Part shown: one piece after another, positions 8,292 to 16,219 of the stretch
How the letters are laid out: each line of letters begins with the position of its first letter
Numbering within the stretch: the first letter of the stretch is position 1
Origin: Nocardioides cavernae
Lineage (GTDB): Bacteria; Actinomycetota; Actinomycetes; Propionibacteriales; Nocardioidaceae
Direction of reading: 5' to 3'
Assembly: GCF_016907475.1 (NCBI RefSeq)
Contig: NZ_JAFBCA010000001.1
Span: 1,116,001 to 1,180,000 of the forward strand
Length of the DNA stretch: 64,000 nucleotides
The notes under the pieces: model-generated
Seen by the model: the letters and a program-made list of their open reading frames with translations, nothing else
Database searches by the model: none
Told to the model about the DNA's origin: nothing
Translations under genes and position numbers: made by a program

Positions 8292-9211
8292 CGCATGCCC
8301 TCGCCCGAGGCGTACTGCTGGCGGGCCCAGCTGACGAAGGCGTCGAGCGAGCCGAAGGAACCGGGTCCGTCGATCACCTCGAGCCGCCCTGCGACCACCC
8401 GCCACGCCACGTACTCCGGTGTGCCGGCGAACTGCAGGCGCGCCACCCCGCTCCGATCGGCGCCCGTCGCGAAGGAGTCGCCGAGGTCGACGCCCTCGCG
8501 GACCTCCATCACCGCGACGTAGGGCGATGCGGACTCGAGGCTGCCCTCCGGGCCGAGGGTCAGCCACTCGTCCGGGCTGTTCCTCGGGCTCGTCCCGGAG
8601 TCCACTCCGTTGAGCTCGTCGAGGCCTCGCTGGAGGCTCACCTTGTCGGCGAGCCATCCGGGGAAGTCGCCCGTCGCGCCGTTGGTGTGCGTCGACGTGC
8701 TGGTCCCGTCCTCGGTCATCGCGACGAGCGAGTAGGTCTCGACGCCCTGGTAGATCACCCGCAGCCCGACGGAGCGTCCCTGCTCGGGTGTGTACTGCAT
8801 CGGGTTCGCCACCCGCTGGAGCTCCACGTCGGTCAGGGGAGAGATCTTCACCGTCCCGTCGGGCTCGATGAGCGCCGGGTTGTCGCCGAACCGCTCCGCC
8901 ACGGTCATCGTCGGCACCGACCGCGGTTGCCCGCGGTCGCGGGTGCGTTCCTTCTTCTCGTCCACCCGCTCCTCCTGCTGCGGGCGCGGGCCCTCGGACG
9001 CCACGGGCGCCGAGCCGCGCAGCGTGGACCCCGGCGCCACCGCCCACGCGGTGCCTCCGCCGATCACCACGACGGCGGCGAGGACGACCGCGGTCGCGCG
9101 CCGTCGGCGTACGGCCGTGCGTCCCGCTGCGACGTAGTGCCCCGCTGGCACGTCGTGGCCGGTGCCGAACGAGCTGTCGAGCTCGTGCTGCCAGTCGATG
9201 TCGGTGCTCAT
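8288..9211 (-). CDS. single-pass membrane protein, putative partner (anti-sigma-like) of the sigma factor
   Basis: 307 aa. A short cytoplasmic N-terminus (MSTDIDWQHELDSSFG) with a basic RRRRA stop precedes one helix (TAVVLAAVVVIGGGTAWAV, about 37-56), then about 245 extracytoplasmic residues with an Arg/Glu-rich linker. No zinc anti-sigma HxxxCxxC motif is visible, so anti-sigma function is inferred only from coupling to the downstream sigma gene. Upstream, ACAACC (minus, 9275-9270) and CGTC (9253-9250) are 16 nt apart, an arrangement resembling ECF promoters, which would fit autoregulation. SD GGGGGAA precedes ATG 9211. Confidence 0.75.
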   Translation of the reverse strand: MSTDIDWQHELDSSFGTGHDVPAGHYVAAGRTAVRRRRATAVVLAAVVVIGGGTAWAVAPGSTLRGSAPVASEGPRPQQEERVDEKKERTRDRGQPRSVPTMTVAERFGDNPALIEPDGTVKISPLTDVELQRVANPMQYTPEQGRSVGLRVIYQGVETYSLVAMTEDGTSTSTHTNGATGDFPGWLADKVSLQRGLDELNGVDSGTSPRNSPDEWLTLGPEGSLESASPYVAVMEVREGVDLGDSFATGADRSGVARLQFAGTPEYVAWRVVAGRLEVIDGPGSFGSLDAFVSWARQQYASGEGMR

Positions 9212-9346
9212 GCTGCGTTCCCCCTGCGGGTGAGTGTTCCACCCCGGGAGACGGAGCGGAGGCGGTGCCGGTTGTCACCCGCCTGCCAGTCGTCGGTCAG
9301 GTGGTGAGACGACCGGTCGGCCCGGGGCGGACTCGCGGGTAGCCAC

Positions 9347-9352
9347 TAGGGT
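9347..9352 (+). promoter_or_regulatory. -10 box of fba
   Basis: TAGGGT lies about 40 nt before the aldolase ATG. Unlike many neighbours, this promoter yields a leader of about 33 nt carrying a GAGGAG ribosome site at 9378-9383, eight nt from the ATG. Confidence 0.5.
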
Positions 9353-9391
9353 TGTGAGCGCCTGCCTGACCGCTTCAGAGGAGATCTCCAG

Positions 9392-10426
9392 ATGCCCATC
9401 GCCACTCCCGAGGTGTACGCACAGATGCTGGACGCCGCGAAGGAGAAGTCCTTCGCCTACCCGGCCATCAACGTGTCGTCCTCCCAGACCCTGAACGCCG
9501 CGCTCAAGGGCTTCGCCGACGCCGGTTCCGACGGCATCATCCAGGTCTCGACCGGTGGCGCGGAGTACCTGTCCGGCCCGTCGGTGAAGGACATGGTCAC
9601 CGGCTCCGTCGCGTTCGCGGCCTACGCCGCCGAGGTCGCGAAGAACTACCCGGTCAACATCGCGCTCCACACCGACCACTGCCCCAAGGACAAGCTCGAC
9701 GGCTTCGTCCGCCCGCTGCTCGACATCTCCGCCGAGCGCGTGGCCCGCGGCGAGGCGCCGCTGTTCCAGTCGCACATGTGGGACGGCTCGGCCGTGCCCC
9801 TCGATGAGAACCTCCAGATCGCCGAGGACCTGCTCGCCCGGTGCGCCGCGGCCAACGTGGTCCTCGAGATCGAGGTCGGCGTCGTCGGTGGCGAGGAGGA
9901 CGGCGTCGCCAACGAGATCAACGACCAGCTCTACACCACCCCCGAGGACGCCATCGCCACCATCAAGGCGCTCGGCGCCGGCGAGCGCGGTCGCTACATG
10001 ACCGCCCTGACCTTCGGCAACGTGCACGGCGTCTACAAGCCGGGCAACGTCAAGCTGCGCCCCGAGATCCTCAAGTTCGCGCAGGAGGCCGCCGCCTCGG
10101 AGCTCGGCCTCGGCTCCGACGCCCGCCCCTTCGACCTCGTCTTCCACGGCGGCTCGGGCTCGACCGCGCAGGAGATCAGCGACGCCGTCGACTTCGGTGT
10201 GGTGAAGATGAACGTCGACACCGACACCCAGTACGCCTTCACCCGCCCCGTCGCGGCGCACATGTTCGCCCACTACGACGGCGTGCTGAAGGTCGACGGC
10301 GAGGTCGGCAACAAGAAGCAGTACGACCCCCGCGCCTGGGGCAAGGCCGGCGAGGCCGGCATGGCCGAGCGCATCGTCGAGGCCTGCCAGAACCTCCGGT
10401 CCGCCGGGACGTCGCTGGGCGGCTGA
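9392..10426 (+). CDS. fba: class II fructose-bisphosphate aldolase
   Basis: 344 aa. Cleaves fructose 1,6-bisphosphate to glyceraldehyde 3-phosphate and dihydroxyacetone phosphate (glycolysis/gluconeogenesis). It is the zinc-dependent class II enzyme: ALHTDHCPKD (91-100) holds the catalytic Asp and zinc His, EIEVGVVGGEEDG is the family loop, LTFGNVHGVYKPG gives a second zinc His, and FHGGSGS plus KMNVDTDTQYAF bind phosphate. Length and start (MPIATPEVYAQML) match long-form (FbaA-type) enzymes of Actinobacteria. It has a strong SD and a leadered promoter, as expected for a highly expressed gene. Confidence 0.97.
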   Translation: MPIATPEVYAQMLDAAKEKSFAYPAINVSSSQTLNAALKGFADAGSDGIIQVSTGGAEYLSGPSVKDMVTGSVAFAAYAAEVAKNYPVNIALHTDHCPKDKLDGFVRPLLDISAERVARGEAPLFQSHMWDGSAVPLDENLQIAEDLLARCAAANVVLEIEVGVVGGEEDGVANEINDQLYTTPEDAIATIKALGAGERGRYMTALTFGNVHGVYKPGNVKLRPEILKFAQEAAASELGLGSDARPFDLVFHGGSGSTAQEISDAVDFGVVKMNVDTDTQYAFTRPVAAHMFAHYDGVLKVDGEVGNKKQYDPRAWGKAGEAGMAERIVEACQNLRSAGTSLGG

Positions 10427-10437
10427 CCTTGCTGTGA

Positions 10438-10488
10438 GCGGTGCCTGAGCCACCTTCCGTCCGCTCGGAATGTGGCTGGGACAACGGT
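10438..10488. repeat. intergenic inverted repeat (family A)
   Basis: The left arm GCGGTGCCTGAGCCACCTTC is followed by a 6-nt loop and CGGAATGTGGCT; the outer part pairs weakly. It is very close to the hairpin at 5271 (GCGGTGC...CCAC.TTCCG). It follows the fba stop, between convergent genes. Confidence 0.6.
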
Positions 10489-10515
10489 CGCCCGGCGAGC
10501 CAAGCCGACACACCA

Positions 10516-10571
10516 CGAGCGGTGCGCGAGGAGGATTCCCGTCTCCGGGAGCCCCCCTCACACACCGCTCG
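10516..10571. repeat. intergenic inverted repeat (family A)
   Basis: Two 26-nt arms, CGAGCGGTG...ATTCCCG and CGGGAGC...CACCGCTCG, surround a TCTC loop with a few internal mismatches. It is the second hairpin of the fba/permease convergent gap and shares the AGCGGTG...CACCGCT ends of the family. Confidence 0.6.
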
Positions 10572-10597
10572 CGTGACGGCGGTGGTGGCGTACGCCG

Positions 10598-12316
10598 CTA
10601 GCGCGCCGCCGCGTTGCCCGGGATGTCGTCCGGGTCGCCGTAGGGGTCGTCGTGCGTGTGGTGCTCCGCGAGGTCCTTCTGCACGCGCGGGTCGTCGGCG
10701 TCGGCGAAGTAGTCGAACGCGATGGTCTCGTCGCGCCCGTTGGACACCTTCATCGCGTTGAGGACCGCGCTGATGACGATCGCGAGCACGACGTTGATGG
10801 TGAACGCCGTGATCGCGATGTAGCCCATCTCGCCGATGCCCGGCATCATCCCGAGCGATCCGCCGAAGTGCTTGCCGGTCACCGGGTTGATCACCTGGTA
10901 GGCCTCGACCGTGCCGTAGACCATGCCGGCCGCCCAGCCCACGAGGAGGCCGTAGCGGTGGAACCAGCGGGTGAAGAGGCTGAACACCACGGCCGGGAAC
11001 GTCTGCAGGATCCAGATGCCGCCGAGGAGCTGGAAGTTGATCGCGTTCTGCTTGTCGAGCGTGAGCACGAAGATCAACGCGAATGCCTTCACCAGCAGCG
11101 ACATCAGCTTGGAGACCTTGGCCTCCTGCGCCGGCGTCGCGTCCTTGTTCAGCCATTCCTTGTAGATGTTGCGGCTGAACGTGTTGGCCGCTGCGATCGA
11201 CATGATCGCGGCCGGCACCAGGGCGCCGATCGCGATGGCGGCGAAGGCCACGCCGGCGAACCACGCCGGGAACATGTCCTCGAACAGCTGCGGGATCACC
11301 AGCTGCGCGTTGGGCTCGCCGTCGAGCCCGATCGGCTGCGTGCCCGCTGCGATCGCGACCCAGCCGAGCAGTGCCAGCAGGCCGAGCACGAAGGAGTACG
11401 CCGGCAGGATGGCGGCGTTGCGGCGGATCGTGTTGCGCGAGTTGGACGACAGCGAGGCCGTCACGGAGTGCGGGTACATGAACAGCGCCATCGCCGACCC
11501 GAGGGCGAGGGTGGCGTACGCCCAGTACTGGCCGGCGCCCGGGATGAAGGCCCCGTTGGGCTTGCCGGTGACCTCGTTGGTGGCCTCCATCTTGTCCTGC
11601 GCGGCGCCGAAGATCGCGTCCCAGCCGCCGACCTGGCCGGGCAGGTAGACGATCGCCACGATGATGACGAGGTAGATGAGGATGTCCTTGACGAACGCGA
11701 TGACCGCCGGCGCCCGGAGGCCGCTGGAGTAGGTGTAGGCCGCGAGCAGTGCGAAGGCGATGAAGAGCGGCGCGTCCTTGGCGAGGATGCTGTCGCCGCC
11801 GCCGAGGCCGGCCACCTCGAGCACCGCCTGGATGCCGACGAGCTGCAGCGCGATGTAGGGCATGGTGGCCACGAAGCCGGTGACCGCGACGGCGAGCGAC
11901 AGCCCGCGGTCGTCGTACCTGCCCCGGACGAAGTCAGCCGTCGTGACGTAGCCGTGCCGGTGGCTCACCGACCACAGCCGCGCCATGAAGATGAAGATGA
12001 TCGGGTAGAGCACGATCGTGTAGGGCACGGCGAAGAAGCCCGCCACGGCGCCGGTCGTGAACATCGCCGCAGGCACCGCGACGAACGTGTAGGCCGTGTA
12101 GAGGTCGCCGCCGAGCAGGAACCAGGTGATCCACGTGCCGAACTTGCGACCGCCCAGGCCCCACTCGTCGAGGGACTCCATGGAGTCGGCGCGCATGAAG
12201 CGGCTGGCCATGAAGCCGGCCACCGTCACGATCAGGAACAGGACGATCAGCACCGCGAGCGCGACGCCGTTGACGCCACCGGTGTCGGCGGCCAGGAGGG
12301 TGACCTCGGGTGTCAT
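10598..12316 (-). CDS. sodium:solute symporter family permease (monocarboxylate uptake, MctP-like)
   Basis: 572 aa with about 13 membrane helices. The SSS-family landmarks are present: the N-terminal GLGGRKFGTWITWFLLGGD region, the YAFVAVP-like second helix, and LYPIIFIFMARLWSVSHRHGYVTTADFVRGRY. It resembles MctP/MctC permeases for acetate, propionate, pyruvate or lactate rather than the sugar or proline branches; the substrate is inferred. The gene overlaps the small DUF3311 protein upstream by 4 nt, the usual two-gene arrangement for these permeases. The C-terminal 60 residues are acidic and His/Asp-rich. Confidence 0.85.
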   Translation of the reverse strand: MTPEVTLLAADTGGVNGVALAVLIVLFLIVTVAGFMASRFMRADSMESLDEWGLGGRKFGTWITWFLLGGDLYTAYTFVAVPAAMFTTGAVAGFFAVPYTIVLYPIIFIFMARLWSVSHRHGYVTTADFVRGRYDDRGLSLAVAVTGFVATMPYIALQLVGIQAVLEVAGLGGGDSILAKDAPLFIAFALLAAYTYSSGLRAPAVIAFVKDILIYLVIIVAIVYLPGQVGGWDAIFGAAQDKMEATNEVTGKPNGAFIPGAGQYWAYATLALGSAMALFMYPHSVTASLSSNSRNTIRRNAAILPAYSFVLGLLALLGWVAIAAGTQPIGLDGEPNAQLVIPQLFEDMFPAWFAGVAFAAIAIGALVPAAIMSIAAANTFSRNIYKEWLNKDATPAQEAKVSKLMSLLVKAFALIFVLTLDKQNAINFQLLGGIWILQTFPAVVFSLFTRWFHRYGLLVGWAAGMVYGTVEAYQVINPVTGKHFGGSLGMMPGIGEMGYIAITAFTINVVLAIVISAVLNAMKVSNGRDETIAFDYFADADDPRVQKDLAEHHTHDDPYGDPDDIPGNAAAR

Positions 12317-12597
12317 CGGTCCTCACCCACCTTGTGGGAGGTCAGGCCGCGGGCCGACAGCGTGAGCCGGTAGGCCGCGAAGGTCAGGGCGGAGCAGATG
12401 AAGACCCAGAGGAACTGGTACCAGAAGAAGAAGGGGAAGCCCCACAGCTCGGGCGCTTCCTTGCTGTAGGACGGCACCCACATGAGCGCGATGATGGGGA
12501 TCGCGAGCAGGACGGCGGCGAGCGCCATCTTGCCCTTGTCGGTCGGGGGGACGCCCTCTTCGGGGCGCGACTGAGGTGGTGTGTTCCCGGAATTCAC
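12313..12597 (-). CDS. DUF3311 small membrane protein, permease partner
   Basis: 94 aa. A hydrophilic N-terminus (about 22 residues) is followed by two membrane helices (MALAAVLLAIPIIALMWVP and FFFWYQFLWVFICSALTFAA). The WGFPFFFWYQFLW core is typical of DUF3311, a small protein encoded immediately before SSS permeases, thought to be an accessory subunit. Its stop overlaps the permease start (ATGA). GTG 12597 follows a TAAGGT box by 7 nt, so the mRNA is predicted leaderless. The palindrome at 12618-12633 lies just upstream of that box. Confidence 0.88.
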   Translation of the reverse strand: MNSGNTPPQSRPEEGVPPTDKGKMALAAVLLAIPIIALMWVPSYSKEAPELWGFPFFFWYQFLWVFICSALTFAAYRLTLSARGLTSHKVGEDR

Positions 12598-12617
12598 CCG
12601 CGCGACCTTACTCGCGC

Positions 12618-12633
12618 GGTGACGACCGTCACC
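12618..12633. promoter_or_regulatory. operator-like palindrome GGTGAC-N4-GTCACC
   Basis: GGTGACGACCGTCACC is a perfect 6+6 inverted repeat with a 4-nt centre. It lies 7 nt upstream of the TAAGGT -10 box (12610-12605, minus strand) of the DUF3311-permease operon, in the -10/-35 region. The same half-sites and spacing occur at 62105-62120 before the amino-acid dehydrogenase. Confidence 0.6.
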
Positions 12634-12688
12634 CCTCCTTCGGGGTGGCGCGGCCAGCGGTCGGTCTGACGCGACGAGCGGTCAGGCG

Positions 12689-13114
12689 TCAGCCCAGCAG
12701 CTCGTCGGCCGCGGCCGGGCTGGAGTCGCGGAGGAAGGTCGAGCACCGCTCCCACTCGTCGGTCTCGCCGATCGCCCGGGCGGCGAGGGCGAGGAGCGCG
12801 AGCGAGCGCAGGAAGCCGCGGTTGGGCTCGTGCTCCCACGGCACCGGTCCGTGGCCCTTCCAGCCGTTGCGGCGCAGCCGGTCGAGCGAGCGGTGGTAGC
12901 CGACGCGCGAGTAGGCGTAGACCGTCACGTCGTCGGCGCCCGCGTCCTGCGCCTGCTGCGCCAGGGCCGCCCAGGCGGCCGGGGAGTCCGGGTGACGGCG
13001 TACGACGGCCGCGGGGGAGTCGCCCCCGGCGAGCTCGGCGTCGGCGGGGTCGGCGGGCAGGTGGGTGGGCGGGGGACCGGCCATCAGGTCGCCGCCGTTG
13101 AAACCGGAGGTCAT
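12689..13114 (-). CDS. DUF3151 family protein
   Basis: 141 aa, soluble. The C-terminal two thirds (AAWAALAQQAQDAG, VTVYAYSRVGYHRSLD, LRRNGWKGHGPVPWEHEPN, GFLRSLALLALAARAIGE) form the alpha-helical DUF3151 domain conserved across Actinobacteria. The role is unknown; the GWKGxGPVPWxHxPNRGF stretch is the most conserved part of the family. ATG 13114 is preceded by TAGGGT at 6 nt. It is divergent from the thioesterase gene 37 bp away. Confidence 0.88.
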   Translation of the reverse strand: MTSGFNGGDLMAGPPPTHLPADPADAELAGGDSPAAVVRRHPDSPAAWAALAQQAQDAGADDVTVYAYSRVGYHRSLDRLRRNGWKGHGPVPWEHEPNRGFLRSLALLALAARAIGETDEWERCSTFLRDSSPAAADELLG

Positions 13115-13151
13115 GGGCCAACCCTAGGCGGGGGTCGGACAGACTTCCCCC

Positions 13152-13616
13152 ATGGGCCAGACGTTCACGACCGAGATCCAGGCGCGCTACCGCGACATCA
13201 ACCTCGCCGGTCACGTGGACAACGTCGAGGCGGTCCGGGTGCTCGACGAGGCGCGCTACGAGTTCCTCCGGTTCGCCCGCCTGCCGGGCCTCCCGGCGGA
13301 GGCGACCGGGCTGCTGCACGGCACCGACCCCGGCGTGTCCGAGCTCGTTGCCTCGCAGACGATCGAGTACCACTCCGAGATGCGGTTCGTGCCCTACCAG
13401 CCGTTCCTCGCCTCGCTGTGGGTCTCACGGATCGGCCGCTCGTCCTTCACCGTCGCCGCCGAGCTCCGGGTGGAGGCGGGCGGTCGTCCGGCCGCCGTCT
13501 GGGAGTGCGTCAACGTGCTGTGGGACCACCGTGCCCAGACGGCGTGGACGATCGGCGACGCCGTGCGCGCCGACCTCGAGCGCTACCTGGGCGACCCCGT
13601 CGGCTTCCGCCGCTGA
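13152..13616 (+). CDS. acyl-CoA thioesterase (hotdog fold, 4HBT-type)
   Basis: 154 aa. Begins with the hotdog-fold motif RYRDINLAGHVDNVEAVRVLDEARYEF (13-39); the Asp-Ile-Asn...His...Asn pattern corresponds to YRDxDxxGHVNN of 4-hydroxybenzoyl-CoA-type thioesterases. The central helix and later strands (EYHSEMRFVPYQPF, SSFTVAAELRV, VWECVNVLWDHRAQTAW) complete the fold. It probably hydrolyses acyl-CoA thioesters in the cytoplasm; chain-length preference is not readable. A CAGACT box 6 nt before the ATG resembles the leaderless pattern but lacks the first T. Confidence 0.85.
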   Translation: MGQTFTTEIQARYRDINLAGHVDNVEAVRVLDEARYEFLRFARLPGLPAEATGLLHGTDPGVSELVASQTIEYHSEMRFVPYQPFLASLWVSRIGRSSFTVAAELRVEAGGRPAAVWECVNVLWDHRAQTAWTIGDAVRADLERYLGDPVGFRR

Positions 13617-13690
13617 CGCTGACGCCGAGGTGACGCCGGCGACCGGCAGGCCGCTCCTGAGAGCCGCCTGCCGGTGCTTGCTGTGCCGTG

Positions 13691-14215
13691 TCAGGTGACG
13701 TTGGCGCAGATGAGGTCGAGAGAGAGTGTGCCGGCGGTCGCCTCGTAGTTCCAGGTGGACGCCGTCGCCCCAGTGCCGCCGTCGTTGATGTCGACACCGG
13801 TGCCGTCGAACGAGCCGCTCAGCTCGGCTGCAGCACCGAGGACGCGCTTGCCGGCGGGACAGCCGTTGGTCAACCTGGCTCCGGCGCCGGAAGGGACCGA
13901 GGTGGTCGCGGTGACGACCTGGTAGCCGGAGACCCCGGGGGCGCCCGCGGCGCCGGCGGGACCGGTCGCGCCGCGGAGCGACGAGACGGCGCCCGACGAG
14001 AGGTCGTCTGTCTTGAGCGTGCCGTTCTTGATGACCTTGGACGTCAGGTTGTTCTTCTTGATGTCCTTGGTGGTCACCGTGCCGTTCTTGATGTCGTTGC
14101 CGGTGATGACGAGGGCGGCGGTGGCGCCACTGGTGGCCGAGGCGGCGACGAGCACGCTGGCGATGGCGATGGTCGGGAGGCTGCGTCGAACGGAGCCGAG
14201 TGCGTTGGTGAGCAT
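13691..14215 (-). CDS. secreted protein with IKNGT repeats and a collagen-like linker
   Basis: 174 aa. A Sec signal peptide (RRSLPTIAIASVLVAASATSG, cleavage about residue 30-33) is followed by three copies of an 11-12-residue unit: GNDIKNGTVTTKDIK, KNNLTSKVIKNGTLK and TDDLSSGAVSSL. Next is a short collagen-like run (GATGPAGAAGAPG, about 85-97), then about 75 residues with two Cys (CPAG and LICANV) likely forming a beta-sandwich. The xDIxNGTVxxxDI repeat plus Gly-X-Y stretch is a recurrent layout in actinobacterial exported proteins; function unknown. SD GGAGGA lies 4 nt from the ATG. Confidence 0.75.
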   Translation of the reverse strand: MLTNALGSVRRSLPTIAIASVLVAASATSGATAALVITGNDIKNGTVTTKDIKKNNLTSKVIKNGTLKTDDLSSGAVSSLRGATGPAGAAGAPGVSGYQVVTATTSVPSGAGARLTNGCPAGKRVLGAAAELSGSFDGTGVDINDGGTGATASTWNYEATAGTLSLDLICANVT

Positions 14216-14284
14216 GTCTTCCTCCGAGGGGGGTTTGGAGCCTTTTGCTGCATGGCACCACCCCCCGAGCGGAGGACAAGGAAA

Positions 14285-14300
14285 GGTAAAGAGATTTACC
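14285..14300. promoter_or_regulatory. AT-rich palindrome between lysS and the secreted-protein gene
   Basis: GGTAAA-GAGA-TTTACC is a perfect 6+6 inverted repeat in an unusually AT-rich patch, with a second small inverted repeat (CGAATTTTCG) beside it. It is 70 nt upstream of the ATG at 14215 and 20 nt after the lysS stop. It could be a weak terminator for lysS or an operator for the secreted protein. Confidence 0.4.
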
Positions 14301-14319
14301 CGAATTTTCGGCACACGGC

Positions 14320-16044
14320 TCAGGCGCCGAGCAGCTGCCGCACCTTCGCCGGGCCGAGCGCCAGCACGAGCGTGGGCAGGCGCGGACCGCGGTCGGCGTC
14401 GACCAGCAGGTTGTAGAGCAGCCGGAAGAAGTCCTTCTGGTCCGCCTTCACCTGGTCGGTGGGGGCGTCGTCGAAGCCGAGGCCGCGCGCGACCTTGGGC
14501 ACCCCGTAGACGACCGACGTGACGGCGTCGAGGTCGCCGTCGTCGGGGAGCCGATCGAGGAAGATCCGCAGCCACAGCTCCTCGTCCTCGCTGAGCGAGG
14601 ACAGCCGCTCGGTGTCCGGCGCCTCGCGCACGGTGGTGCGCTCGTCGGCGGGCACGTGCTCGGCCGTCCACTGCATCGCCTTGGACAGCCGGGGCTCGAG
14701 GTCGGCGACCGAGTCGTGCGGGAAGCCCGAGGACTCGATGATCCGCGAGATGAGGTCGGCCGATCCCGCTGTCACGTCGGCGACCGACGACAGCGTCCGG
14801 AACGGGACCGGCACCGCGGGAGAGGGGAGCCGGCCGGTGGACGCCGTCTCGGAGGCGCGGTGCCAGGCGAGCGTCGCGACGTCGGACTTGGCCGGGTCGG
14901 CGGCCTTGCGGCCGAGCGCGTCCCACTCGTCGTACAACCGCACGACGGAGGCGCCGAAGTCGATGTCGAAGGCCTGCGTGGGAGCGCGGCGGACGTAGAG
15001 CCACCGCAGCATCGGCGCCTCGAGGATGCGGAGCGCGTCCGTGGCCGTCGGCACGCCGCCCGCCGACGAGGACATCTTCTGCACGCCGGCGAAGCCGACG
15101 AACGCGTAGATGACCCGGGCCGGGGCGCGCCAGTCGAAGATCGACGACACGATCTCGGTGCCGACGGTGTAGGACGAACCGGGCGTCATGTGGTCGCGAC
15201 CGGCGGGCTCGAAGTTGACCTTCTCGTAGGCCCACCGCATCGGCCAGTCGACCTTCCAGACGAGCTTGCCGTCGTTGTCGGTGGACAGGTTGGTCGTGCC
15301 CTCGAATCCGCACGAGGAGCAGGTGTAGGAAAGCGTCGTGGTGGCGTCGTCGTACGCCGTCGTGGTGACGGTGTCGCGACCGCACCGGCGGCAGTAGGGG
15401 CGGTAGGGGAAGCGGGCGATCGCGTCGGCGGAGGAGGTCGCCGACGGGTCGCCCTCCTCGTCGTCCTCGTTGGCGACCGAGTCAGCGAGGTCGGCGGCCT
15501 CCTGCTCGGACGCGTCCTCGGCGGGGGCCACCTTCCTGGTGCGGTGCTTGGCGAGCACCGCCTCGATCTCGTCGCGGCGGGCGACGGACTCGAGGACCTG
15601 CTCGCGATAGGCGCCGGAGGTGTACATCTGCGTCTGGGAGATCTCCTCCATCTCCACGCCGAGCTCGCGCAGCGCGTCCTGGAGCGGAGCCTTGAAGTGG
15701 TCGGCCCAGCTGGCGTGGCACTTCCACGGGTCGGGCACGGCGGTCAGCGGGCGCCCGATGTGGTCGGCCCACTCGGCCGGCACGCCGGCCGGCACCTTGC
15801 GGAACCGGTCGAAGTCGTCCCACGAGTGGAGGTGTCGAACCGGGACGCCGCGGCGTCGCAGCTCCTCGGCCACGAAGTGCGGGGTGATGAACTCGCGCAG
15901 GTTGCCCAGGTGGATCGGCCCGCTGGGGGAGGCACCGGACGCGACGGTCACCAGGTTGCCCTCGCCCGCGTGACGTACGGCGTCGTCCGCCGCCCGCGTC
16001 ACCCAGTCGACCGGATCGCCCTGCCCCTGCCGTCCTCGCGCCAT
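14320..16044 (-). CDS. lysS: lysyl-tRNA synthetase, class I
   Basis: 574 aa. Charges tRNA-Lys; this is the archaeal-type class I enzyme found in Actinobacteria and spirochaetes, not the class II form. The HIGH-type motif is PIHLGN (43-48), the KMSKS-type motif KMSSS (323-327), and a zinc knuckle is formed by C218/C221 and C242/C245. Residues about 174-208 form a very acidic, low-complexity insertion (EDASEQEAADL, EDDEEGDP) just before the zinc knuckle, probably a disordered loop. ATG 16044 follows TAGCCT by 7 nt. It is divergent from the TrmB-like regulator. Confidence 0.95.
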   Translation of the reverse strand: MARGRQGQGDPVDWVTRAADDAVRHAGEGNLVTVASGASPSGPIHLGNLREFITPHFVAEELRRRGVPVRHLHSWDDFDRFRKVPAGVPAEWADHIGRPLTAVPDPWKCHASWADHFKAPLQDALRELGVEMEEISQTQMYTSGAYREQVLESVARRDEIEAVLAKHRTRKVAPAEDASEQEAADLADSVANEDDEEGDPSATSSADAIARFPYRPYCRRCGRDTVTTTAYDDATTTLSYTCSSCGFEGTTNLSTDNDGKLVWKVDWPMRWAYEKVNFEPAGRDHMTPGSSYTVGTEIVSSIFDWRAPARVIYAFVGFAGVQKMSSSAGGVPTATDALRILEAPMLRWLYVRRAPTQAFDIDFGASVVRLYDEWDALGRKAADPAKSDVATLAWHRASETASTGRLPSPAVPVPFRTLSSVADVTAGSADLISRIIESSGFPHDSVADLEPRLSKAMQWTAEHVPADERTTVREAPDTERLSSLSEDEELWLRIFLDRLPDDGDLDAVTSVVYGVPKVARGLGFDDAPTDQVKADQKDFFRLLYNLLVDADRGPRLPTLVLALGPAKVRQLLGA

Positions 16045-16199
16045 GCAGGCAAGGCTAGGGGACGCCGTATGGCGCCGGAGCCGACCCCCGTGGCGGCTCC
16101 GACGCCGTGCTCCGAGGAGCGGGCCAGCCGCACACCCCCGCGGCGACCGGCGCAGACAGTATCGACTGGCCGTTCGTTGCCACGCGGATCCTGAGTGCC

Positions 16200-16219
16200 G
16201 GTGGCACTAAACTGCCACC
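16200..16219 (+). promoter_or_regulatory. palindromic operator overlapping the leaderless promoter of the TrmB-like gene
   Basis: GGTGGCA-CTAAAC-TGCCACC is a perfect 7+7 inverted repeat that contains the -10 box TAAACT (16208-16213) and ends at the base before the ATG. GTGCCGGTGGCAC (16195-16207) overlaps it on the left. A protein bound here would block transcription completely, which suggests autoregulation. Confidence 0.6.
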
